Positions 11,498-22,831 of a DNA stretch of 64,000 nt are shown here, in pieces. How positions within the stretch are numbered: position 1 is the first letter of the stretch; every line of letters begins with the position of its first letter. The translations under genes were made by a program, and so were the position numbers. The DNA is taken from contig NC_003074.8 in the NCBI RefSeq assembly GCF_000001735.4, positions 17,305,261 to 17,369,260 of the forward strand, in the 5' to 3' direction. The notes under the pieces are model-generated. The model made no database searches. It saw nothing but the letters and a program-made list of their open reading frames with translations, and had not been told where the DNA came from. Origin of the DNA: Arabidopsis thaliana. Its lineage: Eukaryota; Streptophyta; Magnoliopsida; Brassicales; Brassicaceae.

Positions 11498-14258
11498 TTA
11501 ACCGAAATTGGAAGTGAGACCGAAACCAAGAGGAAACAATGGGTCATACGAATTTGCTTCAGCGTTTAACGGCAACTGGTCAACGCGTTTGAACCAGCTC
11601 ACTGGTAACTTCCCTTTGAAGTCATAATCTCCGAAAATCACATCACTCATCCCTTGCCCTTCAGTTCCAGGGAACCAAGCAGCGACCAAAGCTTCAGTCT
11701 TTTCAAGAACCGTTGGCTCTAAAACCATTGGACGTCCTGAGAACAAAATCACTAGAGTCGGGATTTTCTCTGCAACCGCGGTTATAATGTTGTTACCATT
11801 GAAAGGTATAGTGAGTTCCGAGTTATCTCCCTTCATTTCTGCGTATGGAGGTTCCCCCACTGCAACAATGGCGTATGAGAAGCCATCACTTGATGCTAAG
11901 GTTTCCTTTGTTGGAGTTTTCTCGAAGATGACTTCAGTTTTGTCTCCAACTGCTGCTTTTATTGAATCCAAAAGCGTCGTGCCTGCATTTCAAAACAAAC
12001 AAGTATATAAGTGTCCACATCATTTTTTCTGATATCTTCTAATTCGATTCAACTACCAATTGTGATTCTGCCGCTTTGACCGGATTTTATCTTTGTCCAT
12101 CCTCCACACTGATTTCCAAGATCGTTTGCATGCATTCCAACCACTAGAATCCTCTTGGCATTGCGGTCTAGTGGTAGAAATGGTGTATCAGCATTTTTAC
12201 CATTCTTCAGCAACACTAATGACTTTCTAACCGCTTCACGTGCCACTTCTCTATGTTCCTGCAGTTGTGGAAAACATAGTCAATCATGCTCTCGTACATC
12301 TTACAATAGTGGCCTCAGCTATAGATACCTCACCTTGCAGCCAACAGTTCCCAACAAAGATCGGTCCGCAAGAGGATGTTCAAAGAGACCAGCAACAAAC
12401 TTCACTCTTAGTATTCTTTCAACAGCATCATTGACCCGAGCCATTGGTATTTCCCCTGACTCCACCAAATCTGTCATGTCCTGTATGAACTGTTCGTACT
12501 TGAAAGGCACCATCACCTGAAATATCATTCATTAACAATCTTCGTCTTCTATAAATCATTCGAAACATATGAAAATCATTCGTTACCATGTCGATTCCAG
12601 CATTAATCCCGAGTTTGACGCAGTTACGGTAGTTGGAACCTTCTGGCTCGCTTATCGTCTCCAAACCATCCCAGTCTGAAACTAGAAATCCCTGGTAACA
12701 AAATGACAAAGTACATTAAACGAGCTCAATGCATACACCTCTAGCTTATAAAGATTCTTTTCCATATTCAATAAACCTTGAAACCGAGTTTCTGTTTAAG
12801 AACTTCAGTCAAAAGGAAATAGTCGGAGTGGAGTCTACTTCCATTCCAACTGGAAAATGAGGCCATAACGGTCGACACTCCCTGAGCAATACAATTAAGA
12901 TAGGGAGCAACATGTATTTTCTCCAAGTCTTCATATGATGTTATAGTGTTCCCTTCGCTTAAGCCTTTCTCAGTACCACCATCTCCAACAAAGTGTTTAG
13001 CACACGCGATCACGTTGTTTCTATCACCAAGTAAACAAATCCATGAAAAATGACAACAAGCCTATTCAAGTCTACTGCATTTTAATGTTTATATGTACAT
13101 CTATACCTTCCTGCAAGAAAAGGGTAACCGTAAGGGTGTTCTTCAGGTGGCTCGCCTTGTAGGCCCGAGATAAGCAAACTCATCTCACATACAATTTTAG
13201 CAGCTTCACTATAACTTTCATAGCATCGTCCCCACCTCGGATCTCCCAAAACCTGTGAGTAACAACAATTTCATTTCAATATTTACAAATTAGTATCCCA
13301 ATATACCAACAATCTACAAGGGACTTACGGCCACACAAGGAGCAAACGTCCAGTGAACGCCACTAGCCCTTATTTCAAGTGCTGTTGCAGCACCAATTCT
13401 TTTGACCAAATCTGCGTCTCTATCGAGATACCACACAAAACTACGATTGTTATCACATCAACAACAACCAAACACAGTACATGGACAGATCTTAAACACA
13501 ATCAGATTCTAATCATAGCTAGTACTACTACTGTGTGATCAAAAGCTAATTGAAGCAAAATCATCAGAAACTCCAAATTCTTGTGGAACATGAATTAAAA
13601 CAATCCGACATTGCTTGTAACTTAACAAAATGATTCAAACTTTTTAATCAAAATTCAAAAGCTTTAAATCCATAGACTTCCTAAAACCCCATTATATGCA
13701 AAACTCTCTCATTCTCTGACTCTCTTTTGCAGAAACTAAAGTTTGCTTAAAGTGGAAGAGAATGTTTAAGAACCTGGTGGCGCCGAGTCCAATGTTGTGG
13801 GGGAAGACGGTGGCGCCGTAGACGTTATTGTTGCCGTGAACGGCGTCAGTGCCGTAGATTATTGGAATTCCCAAACGCGACGCTAACGCTGAACGCTGAA
13901 AACCGTCGATCATATCAGCCCAATCCGACGACTTAGCATCCTCCAACGGCCAACTTCCGGCGCCGCTCTGTACACTGCCTGTAAAACCAAAGTTGTGATT
14001 TTTATTTTCGAAAGGAAAGTAGAAAAGTTTGGTTCGTTGACCAAAACAAAAACAAAAACCGTTCAGTGGTGTTATTGTATCACTATTACCGATGAAAGAA
14101 TTAGTAATGACTTGAGGAGAAGCGACGGAGCGTTCTATCTGAGTCATCTGACCAATCTTCTCCGGCAAAGTCATGCGAGAGAGAAGGTCCTTCACACGCG
14201 CCTCCACCGGCGCGTCTCGGTTCTTGTAAACCCATGAAGACTCCTCAGTCTCTGCCAT
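11498..14258 (-). CDS. Glycoside hydrolase family 3 protein, copy 2
   Basis: Tandem paralog of copy 1, 609 aa. Exons: 14090-14258, 13774-13978, 13329-13419, 13107-13252, 12777-13020, 12587-12691, 12334-12516, 12057-12258, 11498-11982. Exon lengths equal those of copy 1 except one extra codon in exon 1, so the duplication is recent and structurally clean. The nucleophile Asp291 (FLVSDWDG) and acid/base Glu497 ([10 protein letters not shown]) are kept. Where copy 1 has the active-site Trp438 this copy has Lys439 (GGWTKIKSG), and Arg is replaced by Gly before DPRWGR. Both changes touch the sugar-binding pocket, so specificity or activity may differ. No signal peptide. Exon 2 is the closest source of the GH3 fragment at 16258-16333. 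Corresponds to At3g47010 from memory. Confidence 0.92.
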
Positions 14259-14601
14259 ACTCTTCTTTTGTCTTTTTCTCTAACCGAATCTAGTCACTCC
14301 ACTTCTCTTTATCTAGCCAAGCTGGAGGACACGTCACGTCACACTTAATTACGCCACTACACTCAAAATTCTTAATTAATTGGTTAATAATTGAAGAACA
14401 AACTCACTAAACACATGTGCTATCTCTTGGGCTTTTGTTTATTTCCTTCTTTTTTTAGGTCTTATTATAAACCTCGTAGGCCTACTATATATAGTACATT
14501 GTATTCCATAATTTTAAATGAAACAAAATTTTAAGACTTTCTCTGTCCAAAACTCTGAAAAGTTTCTGTCGAAGTTTAGGATTCTAGGGTTTAGCAGCGC
14601 T
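14259..14601. other. Divergent promoter region between GH3 copy 2 and the broken F-box gene
   Basis: About 340 bp between the GH3 copy 2 start (minus) and the F-box start (plus). A TATA-like run (ctactatatatagtac) at about 14482-14497 faces the F-box side. An ATG at 14518 is in frame with the F-box but lies before the methionine (14602) that aligns with the intact paralog. Nothing else is recognised. Confidence 0.4.
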
Positions 14602-15817
14602 ATGGAAAAATCGCAGAAGCAAGTCACCCGCCCAAGCAACTCCCGAAGAGAATACTCGAAGGAGATACCAATTGATCTGTTGATTGAGATTTTTTCAAGA
14701 TTGTCTACGGGAGACATTGCTAGGTGTCGTTGCGTGTCTAAGATCTGGTCTTCCGTACCGCGTCTGCGAGATTTCACTGAACTATTCCTGAAAATATCTT
14801 CGGCTCGGCCGCGTATATTATTTACCTTCCTACATAACGGTAAGCGTATGTTCTACTCCATATCTCAGCATCTACATTCAGACCCGAGTTCATCTCCTTT
14901 GGTTCCCTACTATCATATGTCTTTTTCCAAAGGTATGGTTCCTTCCTATGACAATGAGATTCATGCCCCTGTACGTGGGTTTCTTTGTAGCAAAGCTAGT
15001 GTCTATAACCCTAGCACAGGAGAGTGTGCATACCCTTACCTAGAGCTTCTAGTAAGAGGATTGAGAGAACCTATTTTGGGTATGATCCTATCGACAAACT
15101 ATTCAAGGTGTAGAAAAGGGGCTTTGGGACATTCTCCCCGTAGATGCTGAGAATCTTGCAAAGAAAGTGTGCGTGCCCAAGGTATTGTTGGCGTCCGAGG
15201 ATTTTGCATGTCGAGTTTCAACATTAGGAACGGAAGAAGTTTGCTGGAGAATGATCCAATGCTCGCTACCCCATAGGCCTTTTCGTGATGAGATATGCAT
15301 TGATGGAGTTTTGTACTATTTAGCTAAGTGCATTGGAAATTAAACTCGAGAACCTTATATGGTAGTTTGCTTTGATGTTAGGTCTGAAAAGTTCAAGTTT
15401 TTAGTTGTGGAAAATATAATTTGGTGTTCAAGTCTCATAAGTTGCAAAGGTAAATTAGGCATACTATGGCCAGTGCCCTCTGGAGATCAGAGTCATGAAG
15501 TCACAAGAAGTTTTGTGTTGCGGATTCTGGAAGATGCCAATAAACTGATATGGTCGAGGACTGTCTACACATTGTCTTTTAATTGGAAGAAACTTGTGAA
15601 TAAATCTCTATACATTGTTGGGATGACTAGTGGAGGTGAAATTGTGTTATCTACACGCCATCTAAACTATCCTTTCTACATTGTCTACTATAATCCGGTG
15701 AACAACACTGCGGCAAAAAATGAAATCCAGTTTGGGAATATCGCTAATAAGAAGGCTGAAAACTCAAGGATTTATACGTTTATAGACCATGTAGAGAATG
15801 TAGAGCATATGGATTAA
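14602..15817 (+). pseudogene. F-box/FBA_3 pseudogene (paralog of the gene at 16911)
   Basis: F-box protein with an F-box-associated domain, degraded by at least three lesions. The F-box (EIPIDLLIEIFSRLSTGDIARCRCVSKIWSSV) and the first part of the FBA domain read well from 14602 to about 15050. A frameshift near 15050-15060 then puts the FGYDPIDKLFKV block into another frame. A 74-bp segment at 15108-15181, absent from the intact paralog, follows and again changes frame. An in-frame TAA at about 15342-15344 interrupts the conserved GDETPKPYMV block of the paralog. From about 15345 to 15817 the C-terminal half is open and well preserved, so decay is recent. If functional, such proteins recruit targets to SCF ubiquitin ligases. 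The locus is At3g47020 from memory, where an annotation may bridge the lesions as introns; I favour a pseudogene. Confidence 0.75.
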
Positions 15818-16255
15818 AACTCTACAAGAGTAATAGTTTGGGCATCCCTTTAAACTTTGTACTCTTAAATACTGTTATTATATGACTATTTTTATGTGTT
15901 ACTTTAACAAAGTTCATTCATCTTTTTACGGAAACTGTGTCCATAAAACCATGTACATCGCTTATATTTTTAGAGTATCAATAGCCCATTTATAATTTTT
16001 TAATAGACCAAATACAGAAAATTGGGCTGAGTCGTATCAGCCCATTGATACTTTTGATACTCAATTTCATCTTACGTGGTAGGCACTGATTGGTCGCTCA
16101 TTTGTTTTTTTCGGAAAAAAGGAAAAAAAAAATAAATTCCTTTTGTTTCTCTCAAAATTTTTCTCTCTGGGCGATTTCGCCGATCAATTTTCTTCTATTT
16201 CGATTCCTTTTGAATCTCTTCCCTTTTCTCGAAAATCCTTCTTAGATCATCATCC
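15818..16255. promoter_or_regulatory. Promoter/5' UTR-like stretch upstream of the mini-ORF at 16256
   Basis: From about 15960 this spacer carries AGCCCA/TGGGCT (site II-like) elements, a GATTGGTC (inverted CCAAT) motif near 16088, and then a pyrimidine-rich CT leader ending in ATCATCATCCATGG. That arrangement resembles the promoter and 5' UTR of a plant housekeeping gene, yet no housekeeping coding region follows. This is inference from motif content only. Confidence 0.35.
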
Positions 16256-16366
16256 ATGGCACTGACGCCGTTCACGGCAACTGCCGTAGACGTTGTTGTT
16301 GCCGTGAACGGCGTGAGTGCCGTAGATTATTGGCTTATCAATTTAACTTACACCATAGATAATTAA
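16256..16366 (+). CDS. 36-codon mini-ORF built from an inverted GH3 exon fragment
   Basis: The ATG is in a favourable CCATGGC context. The ORF reads through two arms of an inverted repeat and stops at TAA 16364-16366. Residues 1-26 come from GH3 exon-2 DNA read on the strand opposite to the GH3 genes; the rest is local sequence. It encodes no known domain. Whether it is translated is unknown. It is listed because of the strong start context, the leader-like upstream sequence and the unusual origin; it may simply be junk. Confidence 0.25.
   Translation: MALTPFTATAVDVVVAVNGVSAVDYWLINLTYTIDN
16258..16333. repeat. Palindromic GH3-derived inverted repeat
   Basis: A left arm 16258-16281 and a right arm 16298-16321, each 24 nt, are inverted complements with one mismatch around a 16-nt spacer. 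The stretch 16283-16333 is almost identical (about two mismatches in 51) to 13815-13865 in exon 2 of GH3 copy 2. The left arm is the same GH3 sequence in opposite orientation. A transcript across it would fold into a hairpin homologous to the GH3 mRNAs. Confidence 0.8.
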
Positions 16367-16910
16367 TATGTAGATTGGCTTATAAGATAACTGATTATAT
16401 ATTTAAATAATAAATAACATTTTAAAAAGATTACTTTCCATGATATAGCATGAATTAGAACCTAATGAACAACACACAAATTGGAAAATCAAAATACTCC
16501 ATCCTTTTGATAAAAAAAATATGGTTTCAGATATCTTTCATGTGAATTAAATTTCTTATTTAAATTTAATAAAATGTCTCTATTTAGTAAACTAGCAATT
16601 AATATTATGAATGAAAAAATTAAAGATATATTTGACCATATATAGTTAAGTTTGATAACATAGTCATAATGGTGAAAAAAAATAAGGGTTTTACCTGGGT
16701 GTTTCCATATATTATAGCCTGATATGAATTATTTACACTAGGATTGAACTTGAAAAATGAAAACAACGTGGAAGTTAATGGAATTGACGTGTGTCCATCT
16801 TTCAGACCACCAGTTTTCCTTAACAAATAGATAAAAGATCTTAAAACTGTCTTCTGTCTTAATCTTCTTAATCCCAAAAAAAAAAAAAAAAAAAAACACA
16901 AGTCGCTGTC
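16367..16910. other. AT-rich spacer before the intact F-box gene
   Basis: About 540 bp of AT-rich sequence with a poly-A run at about 16876-16897 just ahead of the F-box start. It presumably contains that gene's promoter. No repeat or RNA gene recognised. Confidence 0.4.
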
Positions 16911-18155
16911 ATGTCTGGGATGTTAGGGTTAAGCGCCGTCATGGGAAAACGGCCGAAGCAGCAAGTCACCGCCCGTCCAAGGAAGTGTCCAATAGAAAAA
17001 CCGGAGGAGATACCAGATGATCTCTTGATTGATGTTTTCTCAAGATTGTCCATTGAAGACGTTGCAAGGTGTCGTTGCCTGTCGAGGTTTTGGTCTTCCA
17101 TACTACGTCGTCGATATTTCACGGAACTGTTCCACAAAATGTCATCGACCCGGCCTCGTATACTATTCACCTTCCTTTACTATGGTAAGCGACTCTTTTA
17201 CTCCATGCCTCAAGATCTAGACCCCAGCAACCACTACTCGCCTCTACCTTATTTTTCGATATCATACTCTCCTATATCTGCCCATTACCAGATGCATTTC
17301 CCTAAAGTTCTGGGTGCTTCAGCAAAGGTGTGTCCCCCTATACTTGGCTTGATCTGTTGCAAATCTAGTAAGACGATGATTTTTAACCCTAGCACAAGAG
17401 AGTCAAAGTTCATTTCAACAACGAAGAGGGTTGGCGTGAAGAGTACTTCATTTGGGTATGATCCTATCGACAAGCTATTCAAGGTATTGTCCATGTCCGA
17501 TGATTTTGTGTGTCGAGTTTCAACATTAGGAACGGAAGTAGTGACTTGGAGAACGGTCGAATGTTCGGTACCCCATCACCCTTTACATAGTGAGATATGC
17601 ATGGATGGGGTATTGTATTATTTAGCTAGGCGTGTGGGCGATGAAACTCCAAAACCTTATATGGTAGCAGCCTTTGAAGTTAGATTGGAGAGATTCAAGT
17701 TTCTACCAATGGATCTCAGATGTAAACACATTGGTTGTTCAGCAGTCATAGATTACAAAGGTAAGTTGGCCGTAGTATGGCTAAATGTGGATCGTGACAA
17801 TCAACGACACATAGAAAGTTTTGAGCTGCGTGTTCTAAATGATGTTGATGAAGTGAAATGGTCTCAAATTATTTACGAATTGCCAAATTATTGGAATAAT
17901 CTACCTGCGGATATCGACGTATCCATTGTTGGGATGACTAGTGCAGGTGAAATTGTGTTGGCGACAAGCCATATACGGCATCCTTTCTACATCTTCTACT
18001 ACAGTACCGTGACTCTTGCTATAGTACAACTTCGAATCGATTTCGGAATTGAAGCTCCGGAGGCTAATCACTGCTCAACGATGTCGACATTTGTAAACCA
18101 TGTGGAGAATGTAGAGCTAGCTTGTGGATTAGGTCTTTCTAGCATAGCCATGTAG
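16911..18155 (+). CDS. F-box protein with F-box-associated (FBA_3) domain
   Basis: Intact single-exon gene of 414 codons. The F-box lies at about residues 30-75 (EEIPDDLLIDVFSRLSIEDVARCRCLSRFWSSIL), the part that binds the SKP1/ASK adaptor of an SCF E3 ligase. The rest is the FBA_3 substrate-binding region with its family landmarks ICCKSSKTMIFNPSTRES, FGYDPIDKLFKVLSM, CMDGVLYYLA and GEIVLATSH..PFYIFYY. Three start codons are possible (16911, 16920, 16941); I keep the first, but the third aligns with the start of the broken neighbour at 14602. The gene sits on the plus strand between two minus-strand GH3 pairs and is a tandem duplicate of the pseudogene 2.3 kb upstream. Its 3' flank carries a 36-bp triplication. 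Matches At3g47030 from memory; substrate unknown. Confidence 0.88.
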   Translation: MSGMLGLSAVMGKRPKQQVTARPRKCPIEKPEEIPDDLLIDVFSRLSIEDVARCRCLSRFWSSILRRRYFTELFHKMSSTRPRILFTFLYYGKRLFYSMPQDLDPSNHYSPLPYFSISYSPISAHYQMHFPKVLGASAKVCPPILGLICCKSSKTMIFNPSTRESKFISTTKRVGVKSTSFGYDPIDKLFKVLSMSDDFVCRVSTLGTEVVTWRTVECSVPHHPLHSEICMDGVLYYLARRVGDETPKPYMVAAFEVRLERFKFLPMDLRCKHIGCSAVIDYKGKLAVVWLNVDRDNQRHIESFELRVLNDVDEVKWSQIIYELPNYWNNLPADIDVSIVGMTSAGEIVLATSHIRHPFYIFYYSTVTLAIVQLRIDFGIEAPEANHCSTMSTFVNHVENVELACGLGLSSIAM

Positions 18156-18221
18156 CTTGCCTTCTAAGGTTGCATCCATCTTGTTCGGTTATTGTTTGAA
18201 TGTTCTATTTATGATTGTTTG

Positions 18222-18334
18222 TTGTAAGCTATGTTTTAGCTATTTGAACTTTTCTTGTTATAAGCTACTTTAAAGCTATTTGAACTTTTCTTGTTGTAAG
18301 CTACTCTAAAGCTATTTGAACTTTTATATTCTTG
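18222..18334. repeat. Three tandem copies of a 36-bp unit in the F-box 3' flank
   Basis: Units at 18222-18257, 18258-18293 and 18294-18334 share ttgtaagctactttaaagct followed by atttgaacttttcttg. The last copy carries a five-base insertion near its end. The array begins 67 bp after the F-box stop codon and so is probably in its 3' UTR or terminator. Confidence 0.85.
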
Positions 18335-18970
18335 AGCAACCAACTTTGTCTTCGTGAATTTTACTGTTAGTTTTATAGATAGTTAGATACAATTAAAAAT
18401 AGATTTTGATCCATAGCTTGTTGAATCGGTCTTTAAACACTATCCAACCTCTAGATTTCTCTAAAAGAAGGAATTTGGTAACAAAGATACAGTCAATCAA
18501 TGATCATTCTCATCATTCATTTCTTCTCAGTTCTCACCATCAATCAATTATCCAAACAGGTACAAGGTTGTCGAGTCGTCAAATCAACTGTCCAACCGAA
18601 TTTCATTTATAGTAACCAATAGTAAAGAATTGTACATTACCAAATTAGAGTTTCACAAATCAAGCTACAAGTAAACCCATTCAAGGAAACATAAAAAAAG
18701 AATTTCAAATTTGGATCAGTTTCATTTTATTTCTACTTTCCACTTACTGCAAGAAAAAAAAAACCCAAGAAAATACGTAGTCTGTAAAATAGTTTCTTGT
18801 CGGACAAGAAAGCAAGATAATGATAGAAACAAACAGACTTGTGAGCAAATGATGTTATTAGATTTTGGTTTTCTTTGAGTTTTTTTTTTTAATTATGAAG
18901 ACACAAGACCAAGTACTTATTCATATGCACACTAGTCCAAGCGTTACTCTGAATATCAAATATCACACTT
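18335..18970. other. Spacer between converging F-box and GH3 copy 3
   Basis: About 640 bp where the plus-strand F-box and the minus-strand GH3 copy 3 converge. AT-rich, with poly-A/T runs near 18752 and 18880; expected to hold both 3' UTRs. No gene seen. Confidence 0.45.
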
Positions 18971-21845
18971 TCACACATTCTCACTGGAATTGTAGTTGAG
19001 ACCAAAACCAAGAGGAAACAATGGATCATATGAATTAGCATCAGCGGTTAACGGCAACTGGTCAACGCGTTTGAACCAGCTCACTGGTAACTTCCCCTCA
19101 AAGTCATAATCTCCAAATATGACATCAGTCATCCCTTGCCCTTCCGTTCCAGGAAGCCAAGCAGCGACCAGAGCCTCAGCCTTTTCAAGAACCAGCGGCT
19201 CAAGAACCAAAGGCCGTCCTGAGAACAAGACCACTAGAGTCGGGATTTTCTCTGCTAATGCAGTTACAATGTCGTTACCGTTTAATGGTATTGTGAGTTC
19301 CGAGTTATCTCCCAATGTCTCTGCGTAGGGAGTTTCCCCCACTGCAACAATGGCGTAGGAGAAGCGTTGTAACGAGGCTAAAGTTTCTTCTGAAGGAGTC
19401 TTCTCGTAGATCACTTCGGTCTTGTCTCCAACTGCTTCTTTAATGGCGTCCAAAAGCGTTGTCCCTGCAAGTTCAGACCAACACAGATACGTTTTGATAA
19501 TAATTTACTAACAACATCTACTAGTCTCTTTGATTGGAGTCGCTTTAATTACCGATTGTGATCCTGCCGCTTAGACCAAACCATGCCTTTGTCCATCCCC
19601 CGCACTGATATCCAAGATCGTCTGCGTGTGTCCCAGTGACTAGAATTCTCTTGACATTGCGATCTAGTGGCAGAAATGGCTTCTCAGAATTTGTCCCGTT
19701 CTTTAGCAGAACTAACGACTTTCTAACCGATTCACGCGCTAGTTCTCTATGCTCCTGAAGCCATGGAAAAACAGAGTCAATCATGTGCTTGTCCCAACAC
19801 TTTGGTCTAATGACATTATGTACAAGTGACCTCACCTTGCAGCCAACGGTACCCAATAAAGACCGGTCCGTGAGAGGATGTTCGAAAAGACCCGCAACAA
19901 ACTTCACCCTGAGTATTCTCTCAACAGCATCATCAATCCGAGACATAGTTACTTCCCCTGACTCCACCAAATCTGTGAGGTCCTTTATAAACTGTTCATA
20001 CTTGAAAGGCACCATCACCTGGAGTAACATTGATTAATAATCTTCTCTCCATTATTAATCTAAAAGATCAAAAATCATTGACTAGGGGTTTCAGACTTTA
20101 CCATGTCAACTCCAGCATTAACTGAGATTTTGACGCAGTTGCGGTAGTTTGAACCGAATGGCTCGCTTAGCCGTTCCAAAGCTTCCCAGTCTGAAATGAC
20201 AAATCCCTAATAACAGAAGCAAAGGCAACTACCTAAAACCACACACCTGTAGCTTATTTAGCTAAATTCAAATCAGATTTTAGGCAAACCTTAAAACCGA
20301 GTTTCTGTTTGAGAAGTTCGGTTAAGAGGAAATAGTCAGAATGGAGTTTACTTCCGTTCCAACTGGAGTAAGAGGCCATAACTGTAGAGACTCCTTGAGC
20401 AAGACAATTCAGATATGGTGCAAGATGTATTTTCTCCAACTCTTCGTATGACACAATAGTGTTCCCTTCGTTTATGCCCTTATCGGTACCACCATCTCCA
20501 ACAAAATGCTTAGCACATGCGACCACGTTGTTTCTATCACATAGTGAACAAAACCATGAGAAATGACATCAAACCTATTAATGACATCAAATCTAGCTAG
20601 AGGTGTATATATATATACCTTCCTGCAAGAAAAGGGTAACCATTAGGATGTTCTTTAGGTGGCTCGCCTTGTAGGCCCGAGACAAGCGAACTCAACTCAC
20701 AAATAATGTCAGGATCTTCACTGTAACTCTCATAGGATCTCCCCCATCTCGGATCTCTCAAAGCCTATCAAAAAGATTTATAAAAAATAAAAATAAAAAT
20801 CTCTTTCACCATTTCAATTCCTTCCTCATATATATTTTCTTGATTTTCTTGTTAGGAATTCTTCCTTGTATAGACGTCTAAGGATTAAGAAAATTCTCAT
20901 GTATTGAACACATCTCATACTTAATGGACAACAACACACATATTTGGCATTAGGATGGGTGAGATGCCAAATAAAACGTATATATTCTCAATAAACACTC
21001 AAAGATATCCCACCAAAGGCTCTATTCAATTGACTAAGCTATAAGGAACTTACGGCCACGCATGGAGCAAACGCCCAATGAGCGCCACAAGCTCTTACTT
21101 CAAGTGCTGTTGCTGCCCCGACTCTTCTTATCAAATCTGCGTCTCTATCACATTTAACAACCACTTTGTTACGACCTAAAGATTTAGGTTCCAAATCTAT
21201 ATGGAGCAACATTACAAGACTCAAATAATCGAATACTTATGTTACGACCTAAAGTTACATTTTCAGCCAATTATATGCAAATGTCTCTCTTTTGTCCAAA
21301 TTTTCTAGTCAGTTCAACGTGAAAGAGAATGGTAAGAAAACCTGGTGGCTCCGAGGCCGATGTTGTGGGGAAAGATAGTGGCTCCGTAGACGTTGTTGTT
21401 ACCGTGGACGGCGTCAATGCCATAGATGATCGGGATTCCCAAACGCGACGCTAACGCTGCGTTTTGGTAACCGTCGATCATATCAGCCCAATCCGACGTC
21501 TTAGCGTCCTCGAACGGCCAACTTCCTCCACCGTTCAATACACTACCTGTAACCCCCAAAAATCCATTAACACAATTACATTTGTATCTTGTTATCATCA
21601 AAATGGACTTGGGAAACTACAAAGTTTGGTCGTTGACCAAAAAAAAAAAGAAACAAAAGTGGTCAGTGTTTGTGAATACCGATGAAGTTATCTGTAATGA
21701 CAGGAGGAGTAGTGACGACGCGTTCGATCTGAGTCATCTGGCCGATCTTTTCCGGCAGAGTCATGCGAGAGAGAAGGTCCTTTACACGCGCCTCCACTGG
21801 CGCGTCTTTGTTCTTGTAAACGCATGTTTCATTGCTTCCTTCCAT
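18971..21845 (-). CDS. Glycoside hydrolase family 3 protein, copy 3
   Basis: 611 aa in nine exons: 21680-21845, 21342-21546, 21054-21144, 20619-20764, 20290-20533, 20102-20206, 19836-20018, 19553-19754, 18971-19464. The ATG at 21845 is used because the longer open frame from 21851 begins with TTG. All landmark residues are retained: nucleophile Asp290 (FVISDWEA), Trp291, Trp438 (GGWTKAWFG) and acid/base Glu496 ([10 protein letters not shown]), so this copy should be catalytically competent. The C-terminus is three residues longer than in copy 1. No signal peptide. The fourth intron (20765-21053, 289 bp) is about three times the size of its counterpart in copy 1. It pairs head to tail with copy 4. 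Corresponds to At3g47040 from memory. Confidence 0.92.
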
Positions 21846-22831
21846 ACACAATATTTGTTGTTTCTTCCTTTTGTTCTTATTTTTTTATCCTTCTGTTACA
21901 AGTTTGCAACTTAACCTTTATATATTGCCAAGGTTGAGGATACGTGGCATGATAAAGTCATACGAAGTTCTGCCGTAGCCGACTAGATATGCAAATTTAG
22001 CTTAGAGTGGATTAGTTCAATGATAAAGAATTATAGATTTAAGTGAAAAATAGTAATGATCTGAATTTTTCTCCAGTTCTACATTTTTTTTTTTTTCGAT
22101 TACTAAGGGAAAAGCCTAAGTAAATTTGAATGATCAAGTCAAATCTAGTATATAAATCACACAACCTAAATAAATGATAGAGCAAAGAACCATAATAACC
22201 ATCGTTTAAACATCCTAATCTAGTCTAATACATGATTTCAACAAAAAGACTACCCATTAACATGAAATATGATGAAGAACAAAGAAAAAAACAGTAACAC
22301 ATATTTCATATCCAATATTTCCACAACTATGTTCTTTAAGGAAGACTTTGCCCCAAAAAAAAAAAAAAAGACTTGTCTAATTTTTTTTGAAAGGTCGTCT
22401 AAATATAAAACTACGACTCAAAACATAAAAATGTTGGTCAATGATTAATTGAATACAAAAACCCAACTACTGGAACAATTCGTACCGTGGGAATTAAAAA
22501 ACAAAGACTTGAAAATAGTTTATTTGAGAAAATGCTTTGATGCATGAGTCTAAATAGGAGGAACCAAATGTTGTGTTGACGACATAATATAGAGATAATC
22601 AAGGCTAGATAGACGTATGTAACTGATATGCTAATTAACATGTCTTTTCAAGATTGACGAACATATTTGAGAGACCAATCTTAAGCTGTTAGCATATGAA
22701 GCATGAGAGTGACCTTTTTGTGCATATAATCCTCCAAACTTATTCCAATGTATGAACCGATTTTAACAAAATCATTTTTAAAACAGAAAAGTAGTCCCTT
22801 GAAATTTTGTTAAAGATATTCAACAACAAAT
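21846..22831. other. Spacer between GH3 copies 3 and 4
   Basis: Nearly 1 kb of AT-rich sequence containing the promoter of copy 3 and the 3' flank of copy 4, with A/T runs near 22084 and 22354. No coding region, RNA gene or repeat with clear ends recognised. Confidence 0.45.
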
